64,000 bases of DNA from Prototheca cutis (GCA_002897115.2 BCIH01000010.1:42258-106257); one strand, 5' to 3'; shown: positions 1 through 10,897, counted from the first letter of the stretch. Made by a program: numbers and translations. Notes: generated by a model not told the origin, from the letters alone.

Positions 1-242
1 ACCCAACGCAGTACATATGAATCCACTCTCGTACGTCATATTCTACACAATTTTCCATTGGCACATTGAAAGGCATGATGCCTTCTTTATTGTTGTATTG
101 AACGAGGAATCCAGAGGGAGTAGGTGATCATTCTGATGTGAAGGCCCAAGGGGACGACCATGCTTTTTCAACGCAATCCCCGCGAGGACGGAACCACCCT
201 GCGAAGAAATTACAGGCAGTACAACTCCAATGGCTGAAGCTC

Positions 243-353
243 ATCTGCAAACGCCAGTTCGAATCTGGCCGGGGCCTTTCAATGAAAACGTCGATTCGGA
301 TCAAACCGTTTCTCCCGGCTCCGTAGTGTAGGGGTTATCACTGCAGACTCTGA
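243..353 (+). tRNA. Circularly permuted tRNA-Gln (anticodon CUG)
   Basis: The 3' half comes first: position 38 at 243, anticodon 3' stem TCTGC 244-248, variable loop AAAC, T arm 253-269 with loop TTCGAAT, acceptor CGGGGCC 270-276 and discriminator T at 277. After a 39-nt linker (278-316) comes the 5' half: acceptor GGCTCCG 317-323, D arm 326-341, anticodon stem GCAGA 343-347, and loop bases 348-353 with anticodon CTG at 350-352. Rejoining 353 to 243 gives a full cloverleaf with a seven-pair acceptor (one G-U) and five-pair anticodon and T stems. The U discriminator is typical of eukaryotic tRNA-Gln. Leader GCTGA (233-237) can pair with trailer TCAGC (357-361), as expected for a bulge-helix-bulge-like splice site. 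Known precedents (Cyanidioschyzon, prasinophytes) have the same half order. Confidence 0.93.
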
Positions 354-361
354 AAATCAGC

Positions 362-373
362 TTTTGCTTTTTT
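362..373 (+). terminator. RNA polymerase III terminator of the tRNA-Gln gene
   Basis: T4 (362-365) and T6 (368-373) runs lie 9 and 15 nt after the 5' half of the permuted tRNA-Gln, where a Pol III transcript should stop. Confidence 0.7.
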
Positions 374-486
374 GGTCTCAAACCCCCAGCCCGACTTTCG
401 ATCACCGAAGTCGGCCGCGGGCGACCTGAGTGCCCGCACTGTGCTGATTGGCCTGACCAAACAAACTTCACAGTCGACCAAGAAAC

Positions 487-493
487 AAAAAAA
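487..493 (-). terminator. RNA polymerase III terminator of the tRNA-Thr gene
   Basis: Seven consecutive T on the minus strand, 9 nt beyond the 5' half of the permuted tRNA-Thr. The two tRNA genes are convergent, with about 110 bp between their terminators. Confidence 0.7.
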
Positions 494-501
494 GGTTTGA
501 A

Positions 502-588
502 TACTAAAGTCACGCTCTGCCAACTGAGCTATAGGAGCGAGTAGGTAGGTTGTGCTCCCACCGTGATTTGAACACGGGACCTTGACCT
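502..588 (-). tRNA. Circularly permuted tRNA-Thr (anticodon AGU)
   Basis: On the minus strand the 3' half comes first: position 38 at 588, stem GGTCA 587-583, variable AGGTC, T arm 577-561 with loop TTCAAAT, acceptor TGGGAGC 560-554 and discriminator A at 553. A 14-nt linker (552-539) leads to the 5' half: acceptor GCTCCTA 538-532, D arm 529-514, stem TGACT 512-508 and loop TTAGTA 507-502, with anticodon AGT at 505-503. Joining 502 to 588 restores the loop TTAGTAA and all stems; the acceptor has one G-U pair. A34 would be read as inosine. The linker is unusually short, so 3' and 5' end processing must occur within 14 nt. I did not find an obvious leader-trailer helix here. Confidence 0.93.
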
Positions 589-1049
589 ATGTAGTTGCTT
601 GTGACGGGACGATTTTCTTACCCCTATATGCTCGTTTGACCGATCCCAGCCTGGCGACTCGCATATCGATGAACGGCGTGATCTGACCAGCTTTCAAGCG
701 TCAGGGAGGCGTGGCATCCATCCCAGCTGATCGGTAGAAAAGGACTGTCAAACAAGCTCATGGGAGTGGCCTTTGGCGGGGGCTGACCAACGCGACAGCT
801 GTGCACCACCCTGTGGACGGCCCGGCCTCGCTCATCGCCCAGTCCCCGCATTGTCCTCGCCTGCTCGCGTCATTTTGTGCCTAGAGAGCTTCATGCAGCC
901 GTGTCTGTACATTTTGTAGTGGTCTGGCGCCCACTCGCCGAGGGCAGCAGGGATCTTGCCTGGCGCGGTTGGGCATGGTGGTAACAGGACCTGCCTTGAT
1001 CAGGTGACCCTCCCCAGCCAGCAGTGGGCCCTTCCCTTCTCGCGGCGCC
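589..1049. other. Intergenic, no gene seen
   Basis: This spacer separates the permuted tRNA-Thr gene from the start of the NIPA-like gene. It presumably holds the 5' flank of both. No coding exon, RNA gene or repeat is supported. Confidence 0.5.
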
Positions 1050-2294
1050 ATGCTGTGGCTGGCCATCTTTCTCACGGCCCTGGCCTCCACCTCCAGCTCT
1101 GTGGGCAAGGTGCTGCAGAAGCAGGGTACGACCCACCTGCCCCGCCTCACCGCCGACCGGCGGGTCCTGAGGCAGTACCTGACCTCGCGCACTTGGCTCG
1201 TGGGCGTGGCAGCCGACGTGCTGGGCGGCGTCATCCAGGTGGCAGCATTTGCCATGGCACCAGTGAGTGGCTGGGGGGTCGGTTGAGCTTGTGTTCTATC
1301 TTGGAAAGGATGCTTACTGCCACTGACCTGGCCAATTCTATTGCCCCCTGCCCATCTCACCCACGCCCATGCACAGGTGTCGGTGGTGCAGCCCGTGAGC
1401 GGACTGGGACTGGTGGGTCTGAGCCTGTACTCGCACATCGCCACACACGAGCGGATGACGGCGTGGGACTGGGGCGCTGTTGCGTTGGCTGGCGGCGGGA
1501 CCCTGGCCCTGGGCGCCAGCAGCGGAGGCGGTGGAGGAGCAGCACCGCCCTCGCCCGCACGTGCCGTCGCGGTGCTGGGCTTGCTTATTTTGACCCTGGC
1601 TGTGTCGCTCCATCCAGGGCTGCGGCAACGGCCAAAGGCGGCAACAGGTGCGGCGCCGCACCACCACCACCACCAGAGTGCTCCCACCGCCGCCGCCGGT
1701 GGCCGGGGTACCGTCGCGGCGCTGCGGCGCATCCCACCGCCGGGCGGCGCGGCACGACTGGGTCTCCAGGCCGGCGCGTGCTTTGGCCTGTCGGGCGCCT
1801 CTTGCCGCGCGGGCTTCACGTATGCGGCCGCCGGCTGGCCCCNTGCGGCGGCGCTGGGCCTGGGCTGCAGCGTGGCACTGTCGTCCACGGGGTTTGCCCT
1901 GCAGGCGCGCGGCCTCCGCGACGGCGCCACCGTCGTCGTCTGCACGGCCGCGGCCGTGACGGCCATGGCCTCAGGGGTCGTGGTGGGACTGGCCGCGCTG
2001 GGCGAGGAATTGCCAGAGGGCCGCGGGGCACGGGCCCTGTGCCTCACCGCCTGGCTCGCTGTCGCCTCGGGCGTGGCCGCGCTGTCGGCCGGGGAGCGCG
2101 GNGCCGCGGTCGCAGTCGTTCGCTTCGGGGCGCAATGGCCGGCGGCCGTGCCCGCCGCCACCCGGCGGTGGGCGCTGCGCCGCTGCGCGGCCCTGCCGGA
2201 GACTTCTTCGTCCCCGGCGCTCGCGGGCCCCGTGGGGGGTAGTGCCCATGCCGTCACCACTCCGGCGCTGCCACCGCACCCGCGCCCCGAATAA
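1050..2294 (+). CDS. NIPA/DMT-like multi-pass membrane protein
   Basis: Exons 1050-1262 and 1377-2294 join in phase 0 across a GTGAGT...CACAG intron, giving 376 aa. The protein is mostly hydrophobic helices. The opening segment and the stretch around VSVVQPVSGLGLVGLSLYSH match the arrangement of NIPA-type magnesium transporters in the drug/metabolite transporter superfamily. A Gly/His-rich loop near residues 110-175 separates the first helices from a second helical block. Substrate is inferred only from the family; it could be another DMT carrier. The C-terminal 65 residues are Arg/Pro/Ala-rich and may be disordered. Two single Ns fall in the coding sequence (1843, 2102). A TGTAA signal lies at 2383-2387, 89 nt past the stop, and the gene converges on the ADP/ATP carrier. 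Confidence 0.6.
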
Positions 2295-2382
2295 ATCAAT
2301 GTGAATCTCGACAATGGTGATGTCGACCCTTGTGACCTCTCTCTTTCTGCACGCACGGAAGCCACAACTAGAAGATACAACA

Positions 2383-2387
2383 TGTAA
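2383..2387 (+). promoter_or_regulatory. TGTAA polyadenylation signal of the NIPA-like gene
   Basis: TGTAA, the chlorophyte nuclear poly(A) signal, lies in the 3' flank of the upstream plus-strand gene. Confidence 0.55.
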
Positions 2388-2454
2388 TAATTACGCGCCC
2401 CTCCCTGTGTGAAAATGACTCAAAACTGTCACCGTGTTCTTCGTTGCTGCTGCA

Positions 2455-2459
2455 TTACA
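2455..2459 (-). promoter_or_regulatory. TGTAA polyadenylation signal of the ADP/ATP carrier gene
   Basis: TGTAA on the minus strand, about 170 nt beyond the carrier stop codon. With the signal at 2383-2387 on the other strand it defines a compact convergent 3' region. Confidence 0.55.
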
Positions 2460-2630
2460 CGGGGACCGGGGGTGGGACACCGACACACACACACAGCAAA
2501 TGCGGAATGGGCCGGGCTGGATCGTGCGGTCGGCTTTTTCGAGCCCGCTGAGGCGCCAGCCTTCAGGCTGTGAGCTGCAGACAAACTCAGGGCCACTCCC
2601 GACGACATCAGCCTCGAGTCAACATTGAGC

Positions 2631-3935
2631 TCACTCGGACGAGGGCGCGGCATTGGGGTTGATCAGCTTCTTGATCTCGTCGTACAGGACCAGCACAAAG
2701 GCACCGCCGGCGCCACGCAGGACGTTGGACCAGGCACCCTTGAAGAAGGCACGGGGACCCTCCTGCTGCGCAATCTTGGCCCAGCAGTCGAGGGTGCCGT
2801 TGTACAGGCGCTCGCCACCAGCCTGCATCATCAGGCGCCGACGGACAGTGTCGAAGGGGTAGGACAGCACGCCAGCGGCGGCAGTGACAGTCTGGGCGAT
2901 CGCCCACTTGGCCACGAACGAGGCCTTGCGCTCGTCCTCAAAGACGGCACCCTTGGCCGTGTCGTACAGGCCAAAGTANGCGCCGCGGTAGACGATGATG
3001 CCCTGCACGGACACGCCAAAGCCCTGGTACAGACCCAGGGGACCGGCGCGGGCGGCGGTCTTGGAGAGGCAGTCGACGAGGCCGGTGAACTCGCGGGTCT
3101 TGCCGGAGCCGACATCGGCGGCCAGGCGCGTACGGGCAAAGTCCAGGGGGTAGACAATCAGCAGGGAGCCGGCGCCGGCCAGACCGCCGGAGGCCAGGTT
3201 GGTGGCGAAGAACTTCCAGAAGTCCTGCTTGGGGGAGTACTTGGGGAACAGGCCCTTGATCGTGTCCTTGAACGCAAAGTTGAAGGCCTGGGTGGGGAAG
3301 TACCGCACAACGTTGGCCAGGTTGCCGCGCCAGAAGGAGGCGATGCCCTGCTCGGCCGACACGCGGGTGAAGCAGTTCACGATGCCCGTGTAGCGGGGGA
3401 TCTCGCCAGACTTGATGCGGGGGTTGGAGTCCTGGGTCTGCAGCAGCAGCTTCACACGCTCAATGGGGGCCACGATCGTCTTGGACACGGCGCCGGCAGT
3501 GCCGCCCGCAGCCAGATCGGCAACGAAGGCCCATGCGTTGCTCTCAGCCTCCCTGTCGTCAAGAGTGGTGGTGGTGGGGGGGGGGGGGGGGGGGCTTGTT
3601 CATTCGTCGTGCGGTGAGGGCGTGGTGTGATGGTGCATGGGGGTCATGAAATGGGTGCTGGGTGTGAATCTCTGCTGTGCAGGCTTGTCCCACGAGGAAA
3701 TCGAACAGATCCTCTTGCTCCAGACGGAACAAGACGTGCCCGCTCAAGAGCAAGTATGCAGAGCAAGAATACAACTGCCCAGCAACCCCAAGGCTCCTAA
3801 CCACCCCCCCCCCCACCACAAAGCAACTCTTGCATCTCACTTGGCGGCAGGGATGAAGGTGCCGTTGACGGGAGCGCGCTTGGTGTTCATCAGACCGGCA
3901 ATGCCGGCCTGCTGGTAGGCCTGGGAAGACAGCAT
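2631..3935 (-). CDS. AAC: Mitochondrial ADP/ATP carrier (adenine nucleotide translocator)
   Basis: It exchanges cytosolic ADP for matrix ATP across the inner mitochondrial membrane. Exons 3935-3841 and 3552-2631 join at AA|G, giving 338 aa. Three mitochondrial-carrier repeats are visible. The first begins [12 protein letters not shown], the second [15 protein letters not shown], and the third [13 protein letters not shown], each with the PxD/E..K/R signature. The C-terminal repeat reads RRRLMM, where most ADP/ATP carriers have RRRMMM; I recall the Leu form from a Chlorella carrier but could not check it. The first exon (31 codons) supplies a short N-terminal extension starting [11 protein letters not shown]. 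The 288-bp intron holds a 19-base G run on the plus strand. One N (2979) lies in the second repeat. Confidence 0.95.
3576..3594. repeat. G19 homopolymer in the AAC intron
   Basis: Nineteen G on the plus strand (C in the transcript), preceded by GGTGGTGGT. It lies inside the only intron of the carrier gene. Confidence 0.9.
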
Positions 3936-4972
3936 TGTGCCTGCGAGAACCGGGGGCGCGATGTCGCAGTCGTGAGCGGGCGGAGCTCGCGAAGGGCAAC
4001 CGGAAACAAAAACGCCGCGAAACGGCACCAAAATGTTCAGCATGAACAAAAACCCAGGGGGCCATGACAGAGGCGTGGAGAACCTGAGGGCAATCGGGGG
4101 TCTGGTGTGACCAGCGATGAGGGCAGATGCCCTCAGCCAGCCCAAACCCCGGCCCGATCAGGCCCCTCCGCCCGGCGCAGCCCCATGCATGCGCCTTCAT
4201 AATCAGCACACAGCGCAGGCGTCAATTCTTCTGGGCCAAGCACCGTTCCCGTGTCCAGCTCGGCGCAAGGTATGCTCGGGCCCAAGGGTCCAACCCCCAA
4301 GGCGAGGCAGGATTCTAGCCACAGCCCCTCCCTCCTTCACACCTTGTCTACGGGGAAATGCGGCCCCTGCTGAAGCAACCTACTGGAGGGAAATTCCTGA
4401 GCGAAAGGGAGAGATTCAGCGCGGGTCAGCACAGAAAATCGGGGCGCCTGTGCTGGCCGGCACTGACCCCGGGGTCAAAGTGGGGGCGGAGGTGGGTGAC
4501 CGATTACTGATCGCGTGACCAACGACCTCCTGGCTGGCATGTCAAATCGGGCGCGCCAAAAGTGTTCGCGCCCGCATGTCACCGCGCGGACTGCTGCGCT
4601 TCACAGTCGCTCTTTCTGGTGGACACGAATTTTGGCGCACTGTATGCCGGTGCAGTGGCCCTGGATCTCTGTTGTTGTGGGGGGGAGCGGTGGCCGCGCA
4701 GGCGGCGCTAGCCGTGCCTTCTTTGAAATGTTCCCACGCAATCTGGCACACAGAAGGCAGTGTGTTTACAAAAGGCTACTAGGAAATACTACTACTGCAG
4801 GGACTGAGATACCATGCACAACAACGCATGCCAAAATGGTCGCACCCAGCAAGTTTTTTTTGGGGGGGGGGAGGGGGGATATGAGCAGCAACGGGCCGGT
4901 TAGGGGCTTGTCCAAGCGCTGCAGTCAGTCAGCCAATCGGCCATTCCAGCAACTGCAGCCCCAAGCCGGTAT
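3936..4972. other. Spacer between ADP/ATP carrier 5' end and ABC1 kinase 3' end
   Basis: About 1 kb that should contain the carrier promoter and 5' UTR and the 3' UTR of the ABC1 gene. It has a G10 run at 4862-4871. Open frames here look like shadows with no recognisable domain. Confidence 0.5.
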
Positions 4973-5562
4973 TCACGGTTTCCAGGCCAGGACACGCGCG
5001 ACGTCCCAAGGGTTTGTGGTCAGAGGGTCGTCAAACGTGGGTACGCGCTGCAGCATCTCCACGTCAGCGACGGTGGTCAGGAGCGCGGCAAGCCCCCCTT
5101 TCTTTGCGGCCAGCAGGCGCTTGACTTCCTGGAGCGTGGAGTGCTTGGGGTCGAGGTCGTGGCTCCAGCCTTCCAGCACCAGCGTGGTCACCACGGTCGC
5201 GCAGATGTGGCCTGGTAAGCAGACGGCATGCTGGCGGCAGAGATCCAGCACCGCACCCAGTTCTTCGGCCCCGTTGGCATCAGACCCGGGGACAAGGGCT
5301 GCCGAGGCGCGCAGCACGTCCATGCGCGCGGCGAGGTCGGCCCGGAACCCGTCCGGGTCGGGACACGTCTGTTCGTCCCCCGAGAAAGCCAAGACCCAGC
5401 GCGCCATGGCGTCGCCGTCCAGGCGTGTGAAAGCATCAAACAGCCCGCACATGTTGTCCTGGTCCTCGGGCGACAGGCGCATGGCCATGCCCGCGTCCAG
5501 CAGGACCATGCGGGGGCGCCGCAGCCAGTCCACGGGCGGCGTCAGGTCCACGCCCAAGAAAG

Positions 5563-5593
<31 letters not shown>

Positions 5594-7414
5594 TGTTGAT
5601 TGGGGAGGGATGCTGCTTTCGTCCTTTGAATCATGGGTGCAGGCACATGCACACCCTGAAGAAGAACACCCCACCAAGACGCACCCCGGTCTTTGTTAAC
5701 AGCAAGCGGGCAGCGTCGGCGAGGCGGGCGGCGTGGACGCCTCCCGGGGTTTCCAGCCGAACTAAAATATTCCCCGGGTGCAGGTCGGCGTGAATAAACG
5801 CGTCCAGGAGCATCATGTGCAACATGGTCCGGGCGCCAATGACTGCCAGGGCCGAGTTGAAGGGTGCGCCCGGCCCGCGCGCGACGTATTCGCTGATGTG
5901 GCGGCCGTCCTCGTACGTCTCCACCAGCACCCCCGGGTGCACCAGCGGGTAGAGGGGGATGGGGAAGCTGACGTCCCCCATGCCCCGGAAATTGTAGTTG
6001 AACGCATGTAGGTGCATGGCCTCGCGCCCCAGGTCCACCTGCTCCCTCAACGGCGCAGCAAACTGCTTCAGCGACTCCTCCAGCCGCAGGTGCGCGAGCC
6101 AGGGAAGCTTGCTCAGCACGTATGCCGCCGCCGACATCAGCGCAAAGTCCCGCTCGATGGCCTCACACACCCCCGGGTGCCGCACCTTGACCGCCACCAC
6201 TGTCCCTGTGGGAGTATGGCGTTTTCCGGGTTTTTTTTACCGAATTATTCATTGGGTTTTCATCGAATGCTGCGTTCTGTGCTGCTGGGCTGGCGGCGCA
6301 ATAGGGTTGCTTGCGGGGGCTTCAGGTCCTCCATGAACCTCCCAGCCCTCCCCATTCTCCCACTCCTGGCGGGCCCCCCACTGCCGACTCCCAGCCTACC
6401 ACCAAACNCCCCGCCAGCAACCCCAACCCGGATACCTTCGTCCATGCCGGTGAGGCGGGCGCCTGTTTCAGACAGCTGCGCACGGTGGATTTGGCCGATG
6501 GAGCCCGAGGCCACGGGCTGCTGCTCGAACGAGTAAAACAGGTCAGCCGCGGCAAAGCCAAACGCTTCCGTGACCGCGGCCTCGGTGACGGCTGGCGCGT
6601 GGGCCGGGGCCTGGGTGTGCAGCTTTTCCAGCTCGACGGCAAGGTCGGGGGGGAACAGGTCGCGCCGCGTGGCCGCCCACTGGCCCCACTTGATGAACGC
6701 GGGCCCGCCCCGTTCCAGCGACCGCCGCAGCAGTCGCAGCCAGGCGGGGCGCCACGTGCTGGAGCGCCGCGCCGCCAGCGGTGCCAGCACACCCACGGGT
6801 GCAAACACAACCAGCAGCCAGAGCAAACGCATGACCATGGCCAGCCGGCGGAGCAGGCGCCTCCACAGGCTCGCGGTCGCGGCGACGCTGGCCTCCGCGT
6901 CGGCGCGCTCCGCTGCTGCCAAATAAGCAGCTTCGCCCCTTGTAACAGGGGAGGAAAAGCACCACGCGATGCGCGGGTCGCCCCGACTCAACCGCTCGGC
7001 GAACAACAAGCTCAGCGCGCGGCCCCATCGAGGCTGCGTCGCGTACATTGCGTTGATCAGTGCCAGGCGCGCGCTGTATCCGCTGCCCAGCAGCCGGTCC
7101 ACCGAGGGGCCCAGCCGCGCGCGCGCCCAGTCGGATGCCGCGTCCTGCAGCCGCCCCGTCCAGGGGGTGGTGGCGGTTGCCGGCGGTCCAGACGCGCCGC
7201 CGGCCCGCCCCACAGCGCGCAGCACTCTCAGCGTGCCGCCTTCAAACGCGAGGGAGCTGCTGTACGCGGCCACACGTGTCGCGCGCCATGCCGCAGGGGC
7301 CAGGTCCGACGCTGTGGCGGCGATGCCTGTGGCACCCGCCACCGCCCCCCCTGCCCTGCTGCTGCCATGATGGGACAGCAGGAGCCTGGCAGCGCGGGAT
7401 GCAGTCCGCTGCAT
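4973..7414 (-). CDS. ABC1/ADCK (UbiB-type) atypical kinase, probably mitochondrial
   Basis: Exons 7414-6436, 6205-5685 and 5563-4973 give 696 aa. UbiB-family proteins are atypical kinases/ATPases linked to coenzyme Q and lipid metabolism in mitochondria and plastids. Visible motifs: the family KxGQ motif in FIKWGQWAATRRDLFPP (about residue 240), the Ala-rich loop in the form VASGSIGQIH, lysine strand VVAVKVRHPGV, catalytic-type HADLHPGNILV, and metal-binding LLDAG in place of DFG. The N-terminal 40 residues are Arg/Ala/Ser-rich without acids, consistent with a mitochondrial presequence. ADCK2-like assignment is inferred from the FIKWGQW form. Intron 2 places a (CA)n tract directly before its acceptor. 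An N at 6408 is intronic. Confidence 0.9.
5565..5593. repeat. (TG)n microsatellite at the 3' splice site of ABC1 intron 2
   Basis: About 14 TG units on plus, read as (CA)n in the minus-strand transcript, ending directly at the acceptor CAG before exon 3. Confidence 0.9.
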
Positions 7415-8164
7415 TCCAGCTCACAGGCGCCCCCGTGTCAAGGGGCCCTGCGAAGCAGCGGGGGGGTTTCACGGATGGGCCAGGGGTTCCTGACCACGGC
7501 CACACAAGTTTTGTTGCCCCCGAATCTCCCCTGCCACCGCGCACCTGTCCACGCTCCAGCGCGCCCGTTCAAGGCCAGAAACCCCAATCTATCGTGCGGT
7601 GCCACCTGCACCCTTGCAGGGGGCCTGCCCGCGAATGGCTCTGGCCAACTCTCCCGGCGGAACGATCAGGATCCTGGTGCATGACGAGGCTCGAACGGCA
7701 TGGCCCAGGCAACCAGCGCCTATCCCAATCCGAATGGCAATATCTCAGATTCACATGGGCATAAACGGATTTTTTTCAAGGCCATGAACGCCGCTTTGGC
7801 GCATGACCGAGGCGGCGGTGCCGTGGCATGCCGGGCCCGACACCAAGGTGAGGACAAGCCTGGGGAAACCGAGGCGAATGGAGTGGGCGGGACCCATTCG
7901 ACCCGGGGGAATTACTCCACCGAACCGCCCGTGGCTCCGTGATAACCTACGGTGGGCACCGTGACGAACCCTGTCAATCGTAGCTATTATGCTGTTCCGC
8001 TTCCGTACGCCTGGCCACGGCCCAGAGACGCCTTTGTAACAGTGATTTCGCTGTTTTACTCCCTTCTTCGACCAGCCCTCCCAGGCAGTCCGGCTTCCGT
8101 CGAGACTGTTCCAGAACTTACGTGCCGCGTCGCAACCTCGTTGTTGACCTCCTGTATTTGAACA
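7415..8164. promoter_or_regulatory. Divergent promoter region, ABC1 kinase / PNRC-motif gene
   Basis: A 750-bp spacer between two divergent start codons. It must hold both promoters and 5' UTRs. I see no TATA element or RNA gene that I could defend. Confidence 0.45.
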
Positions 8165-9083
8165 ATGGCGACAGTGGCCATCCTGCAGTCGCCTGCGGCG
8201 GTTGCCAAGCACATGCCCCGGACGGTCCGTTCGGTGCGGGCGTTGGATTCTGGTTTCCGCGCGGCCGGGCGGTTCTGGCTGGGGAAAGGCCGCTGCCTCA
8301 GGATCCCCCAATCTGTGCTTGTGTGTGACCTGAAACATCTGAGCGATGTGCAGGGACGTTTCATGGGCGATGCGGAGGGTCTCGTGGATGCTCTGACGGC
8401 GGCCTGCGAACGCCCCGCTGTGACCCAGCCCGAGCTCAAGGTGAGCGCCTGGGTCTCGGATCTTCGAGATGGTGGGAGTGTCCGTGACTCGTCTTATCTT
8501 GTTTCTGCAAGGATCTGCACCTTGTGATGCGTTTTGTGACCCGTCTGTGCTGAAATCCATTCATCAACCTGGTCGTGTGCAGGAGCGCAAGCTGGTCCCT
8601 TACTTTGGTGCCGAGGAGAACACTGGTGGCCAGTTTGCCACACTGGAGAACAGGCGGTGCGTTATTTCATGGTGGCTATCGCTGCTGTCGTTCGTGTGCT
8701 GGCTGGTCGTGGCAGGCGAGTATTGCTTTCCGGTGAAGCGTCCTTGTCGCTCAACTCTACCCCCTCTTGGCGATGCTCTCTGCAGGCAAACTAACGGCAC
8801 ACCCAAGCCCAAGGCCGGCAAGACCGCCCGTCGGCGCGAGCAGGCCAAGCCCGAGGCCGTGGCCCCGACCCTGGCCCGCACCCCGACGCCCAAGTCCGCG
8901 CCACTGAGTCCCGGACAGAACCCCAACCGCGCCCCTCGGTCGCCGCAGCGCAAGCGCCAGGAGACCCCCGTGCGCACGCCGCAGGCCATGCGGTCGGTCA
9001 TGTATGCCGGCCCGGGTTTCACCAACAGCCCCGTCCCCGAGTCGCTGCCCCTGCCACCCGCCAGCCTGCTGCTGGCGGCCTGA
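8165..9083 (+). CDS. Proline-rich nuclear receptor coactivator (PNRC)-motif protein
   Basis: Exons 8165-8440, 8583-8656 and 8786-9083 give 215 aa with consistent phases. The only recognisable element is near the C terminus: YAGPGFTNSPVPESLPLP (about residues 190-207), the short SP-x-P-x-SLP motif of PNRC proteins, which in animals recruit decapping factors through their proline-rich motif. Before it is a long basic, Pro/Thr/Ser-rich disordered region with several TP and SP sites that could be phosphorylated. The N-terminal 90 residues carry no known domain. A role as an mRNA-decapping cofactor is inference from the motif. The first ATG of the open frame was chosen as start. Confidence 0.6.
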
Positions 9084-10897
9084 GGTAGTCGGTGTGGGGG
9101 TGGAGGGCCCACTCAAGGGCCCGCCACCTCACCGTCGGAGGGGTGAAGAGGGGTGCGCGAGAGCGCATTCCCCTCCCTCCCAATGCTTGGCCCTCCGCTC
9201 GCCCTTGTTCATGTAGCAGGGAGGCAGGGNNGGCCTCCGGACCTCCGGACTTCATCGTATAGATTCAATGCGGCCTCAACCGCTCCCTTCATGCCTGCCG
9301 GCCTGTTGACCGTCGACGGCCATATTTCGCTCGTCGTGGCCACGTGCCGACTGGTCCGATTCGGCGCGCCTTGTTCTCTAGCCGGACCCGTGACGCGGCG
9401 GCGCCACCGGGCGCCCTGTCGTGTGCCGGGATTACGTCCGGCCAACACCCGCACGGGTGCCGGCCGTCGGGTCGCCTGTCTCTCCGCTTTTCGTCCCCGA
9501 GGGCGTGGGACAGGCCCGTCGATGGCGCCGTCTGGTCTTGTTTGATCCAGGACAGACGGATGCCCTTTACTCCTTCCCTTCTTTTCGTTGAGCGTTTCCC
9601 GCTGGAGTGTGAATCTCGTTGGCAGCATCGTGGGCCACGTGACCTTGTTCGCGTTCTGAAAGCGATGATGTTGGGTGCTGGCGTTGTCGCCCGGCGGCTG
9701 CTTACGCCTGGCAATGAGTTGTCTCGATGGACGACTTGGCAAGGCACCCAACTTGTGATTGTGACGGTGGATTGGGTTTTGAGATTGGGCTCGGCGCTGC
9801 CGTGCCCGCGCCCCGCCGGGCCCCCCCTTCCCTTTACTCCTATCCCTCTCCCACGCACACGCAAACAAACACTCTGATTTATCCCCGATGCTACCCCCTT
9901 CATATCACCGTTGTCTACGGTTGAACTTGGCGCTGTCGGCGAGTCGTCACGACCATCGAGTGAGTGACTTTTTGTTTGACCCCNGTCCGTCCCTCCGACT
10001 CGCCGCAGCAGCGCGAGCTCTTGACTGCGGCCGTCGTGTTTATGCCGCCGTCTCCGGGACCCGTCCGCCAGCCACACAGGCGTGTTTAAAGAGCCTGGCC
10101 GGTTTCGGGCGGCCCGAGGACCCTCCGGCACGTGCGCCGCCGCTTCCTTTGTTTATAAAGCGCACACGGCCTTGCTGTGCCGTCTGATGCATGCATGCTT
10201 GTTTCACCTCGACGCGAGCATTCATTCCCTCCCTGATGATGTATGTACCATACAAGGCCCACGGCGGTCTTATACTTTGCATTTGGGTGAGGGTTGGTAT
10301 GGGAGGGGGGGATCCCCCCCCCTTCCACCGCACTTTCCAGTCCCTTATGGACACCGCTCCTTGCCAGGTCATGTTTGCAAGGCCCCCTATCCATCATGCC
10401 CGAGTCATGCCCCAGTTTTTTTGAGGTGGGGGGGTGGGTTGGCACCGTGCCATGCACCCCCCCCCAACAAAAAAGAAAGAGGAAAATGGAGCATGCTCGC
10501 TTGTTGGTATTTGTGCTGTGTTTTGGCTGCGGCGTCTTCTGGCGTTGTTGTACTGACGGAAAAGCCGTCCTTGTTTTTTCACAGGGATGGTGCCGTGCTC
10601 ACCTCAAAACTGCAGACACCCTTGGAGATCGCCTGTCATTTGTGTGCCTAAAGGGCCCCAGCACCCCTCTTTGTCGTGGGTTGTGCGGCCAGGAGCCCTT
10701 TGGCCTGGCGCTGACTTGGTTGATGGGGCACGCCCAGCAGCCGGTCGTTCCTATGCCGTCGGGGCCCCTAGGGGCACACCCCACCCAGCGTTCTGTCATT
10801 TGTCCATTATTTGAAAAACCCCCTTTGCTTTTGATCTCATATGACCCCGCCGCCGCTGTTCCTGGCTTTTGCCAGGGCAGTCGCGGTCTTGGGCATG

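Noticed and set aside
881..2383. 500-residue minus-strand open frame opposite the NIPA-like gene
   Set aside because: Arg/Pro/Ala-rich shadow of a GC-rich plus-strand coding exon, with no domain.
2625..3617. 330-residue plus-strand open frame opposite the ADP/ATP carrier
   Set aside because: Antisense shadow; the minus strand carries the well-defined carrier protein.
4515..5699. 394-residue plus-strand open frame
   Set aside because: Ser/Arg-rich shadow overlapping ABC1 kinase exon 3 and a microsatellite.
6311..7684. 457-residue plus-strand open frame
   Set aside because: Opposite to ABC1 kinase exon 1, no domain, composition typical of antisense to GC-rich coding DNA.
7680..7720. Possible T arm (minus strand GTTCGAGCC)
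   Set aside because: No five-pair stem around the loop and no partner acceptor or D arm nearby.
9640..9700. C/D-box snoRNA-like GATGATG near CTGA
   Set aside because: Boxes are in the wrong order or spacing and no terminal stem is visible.
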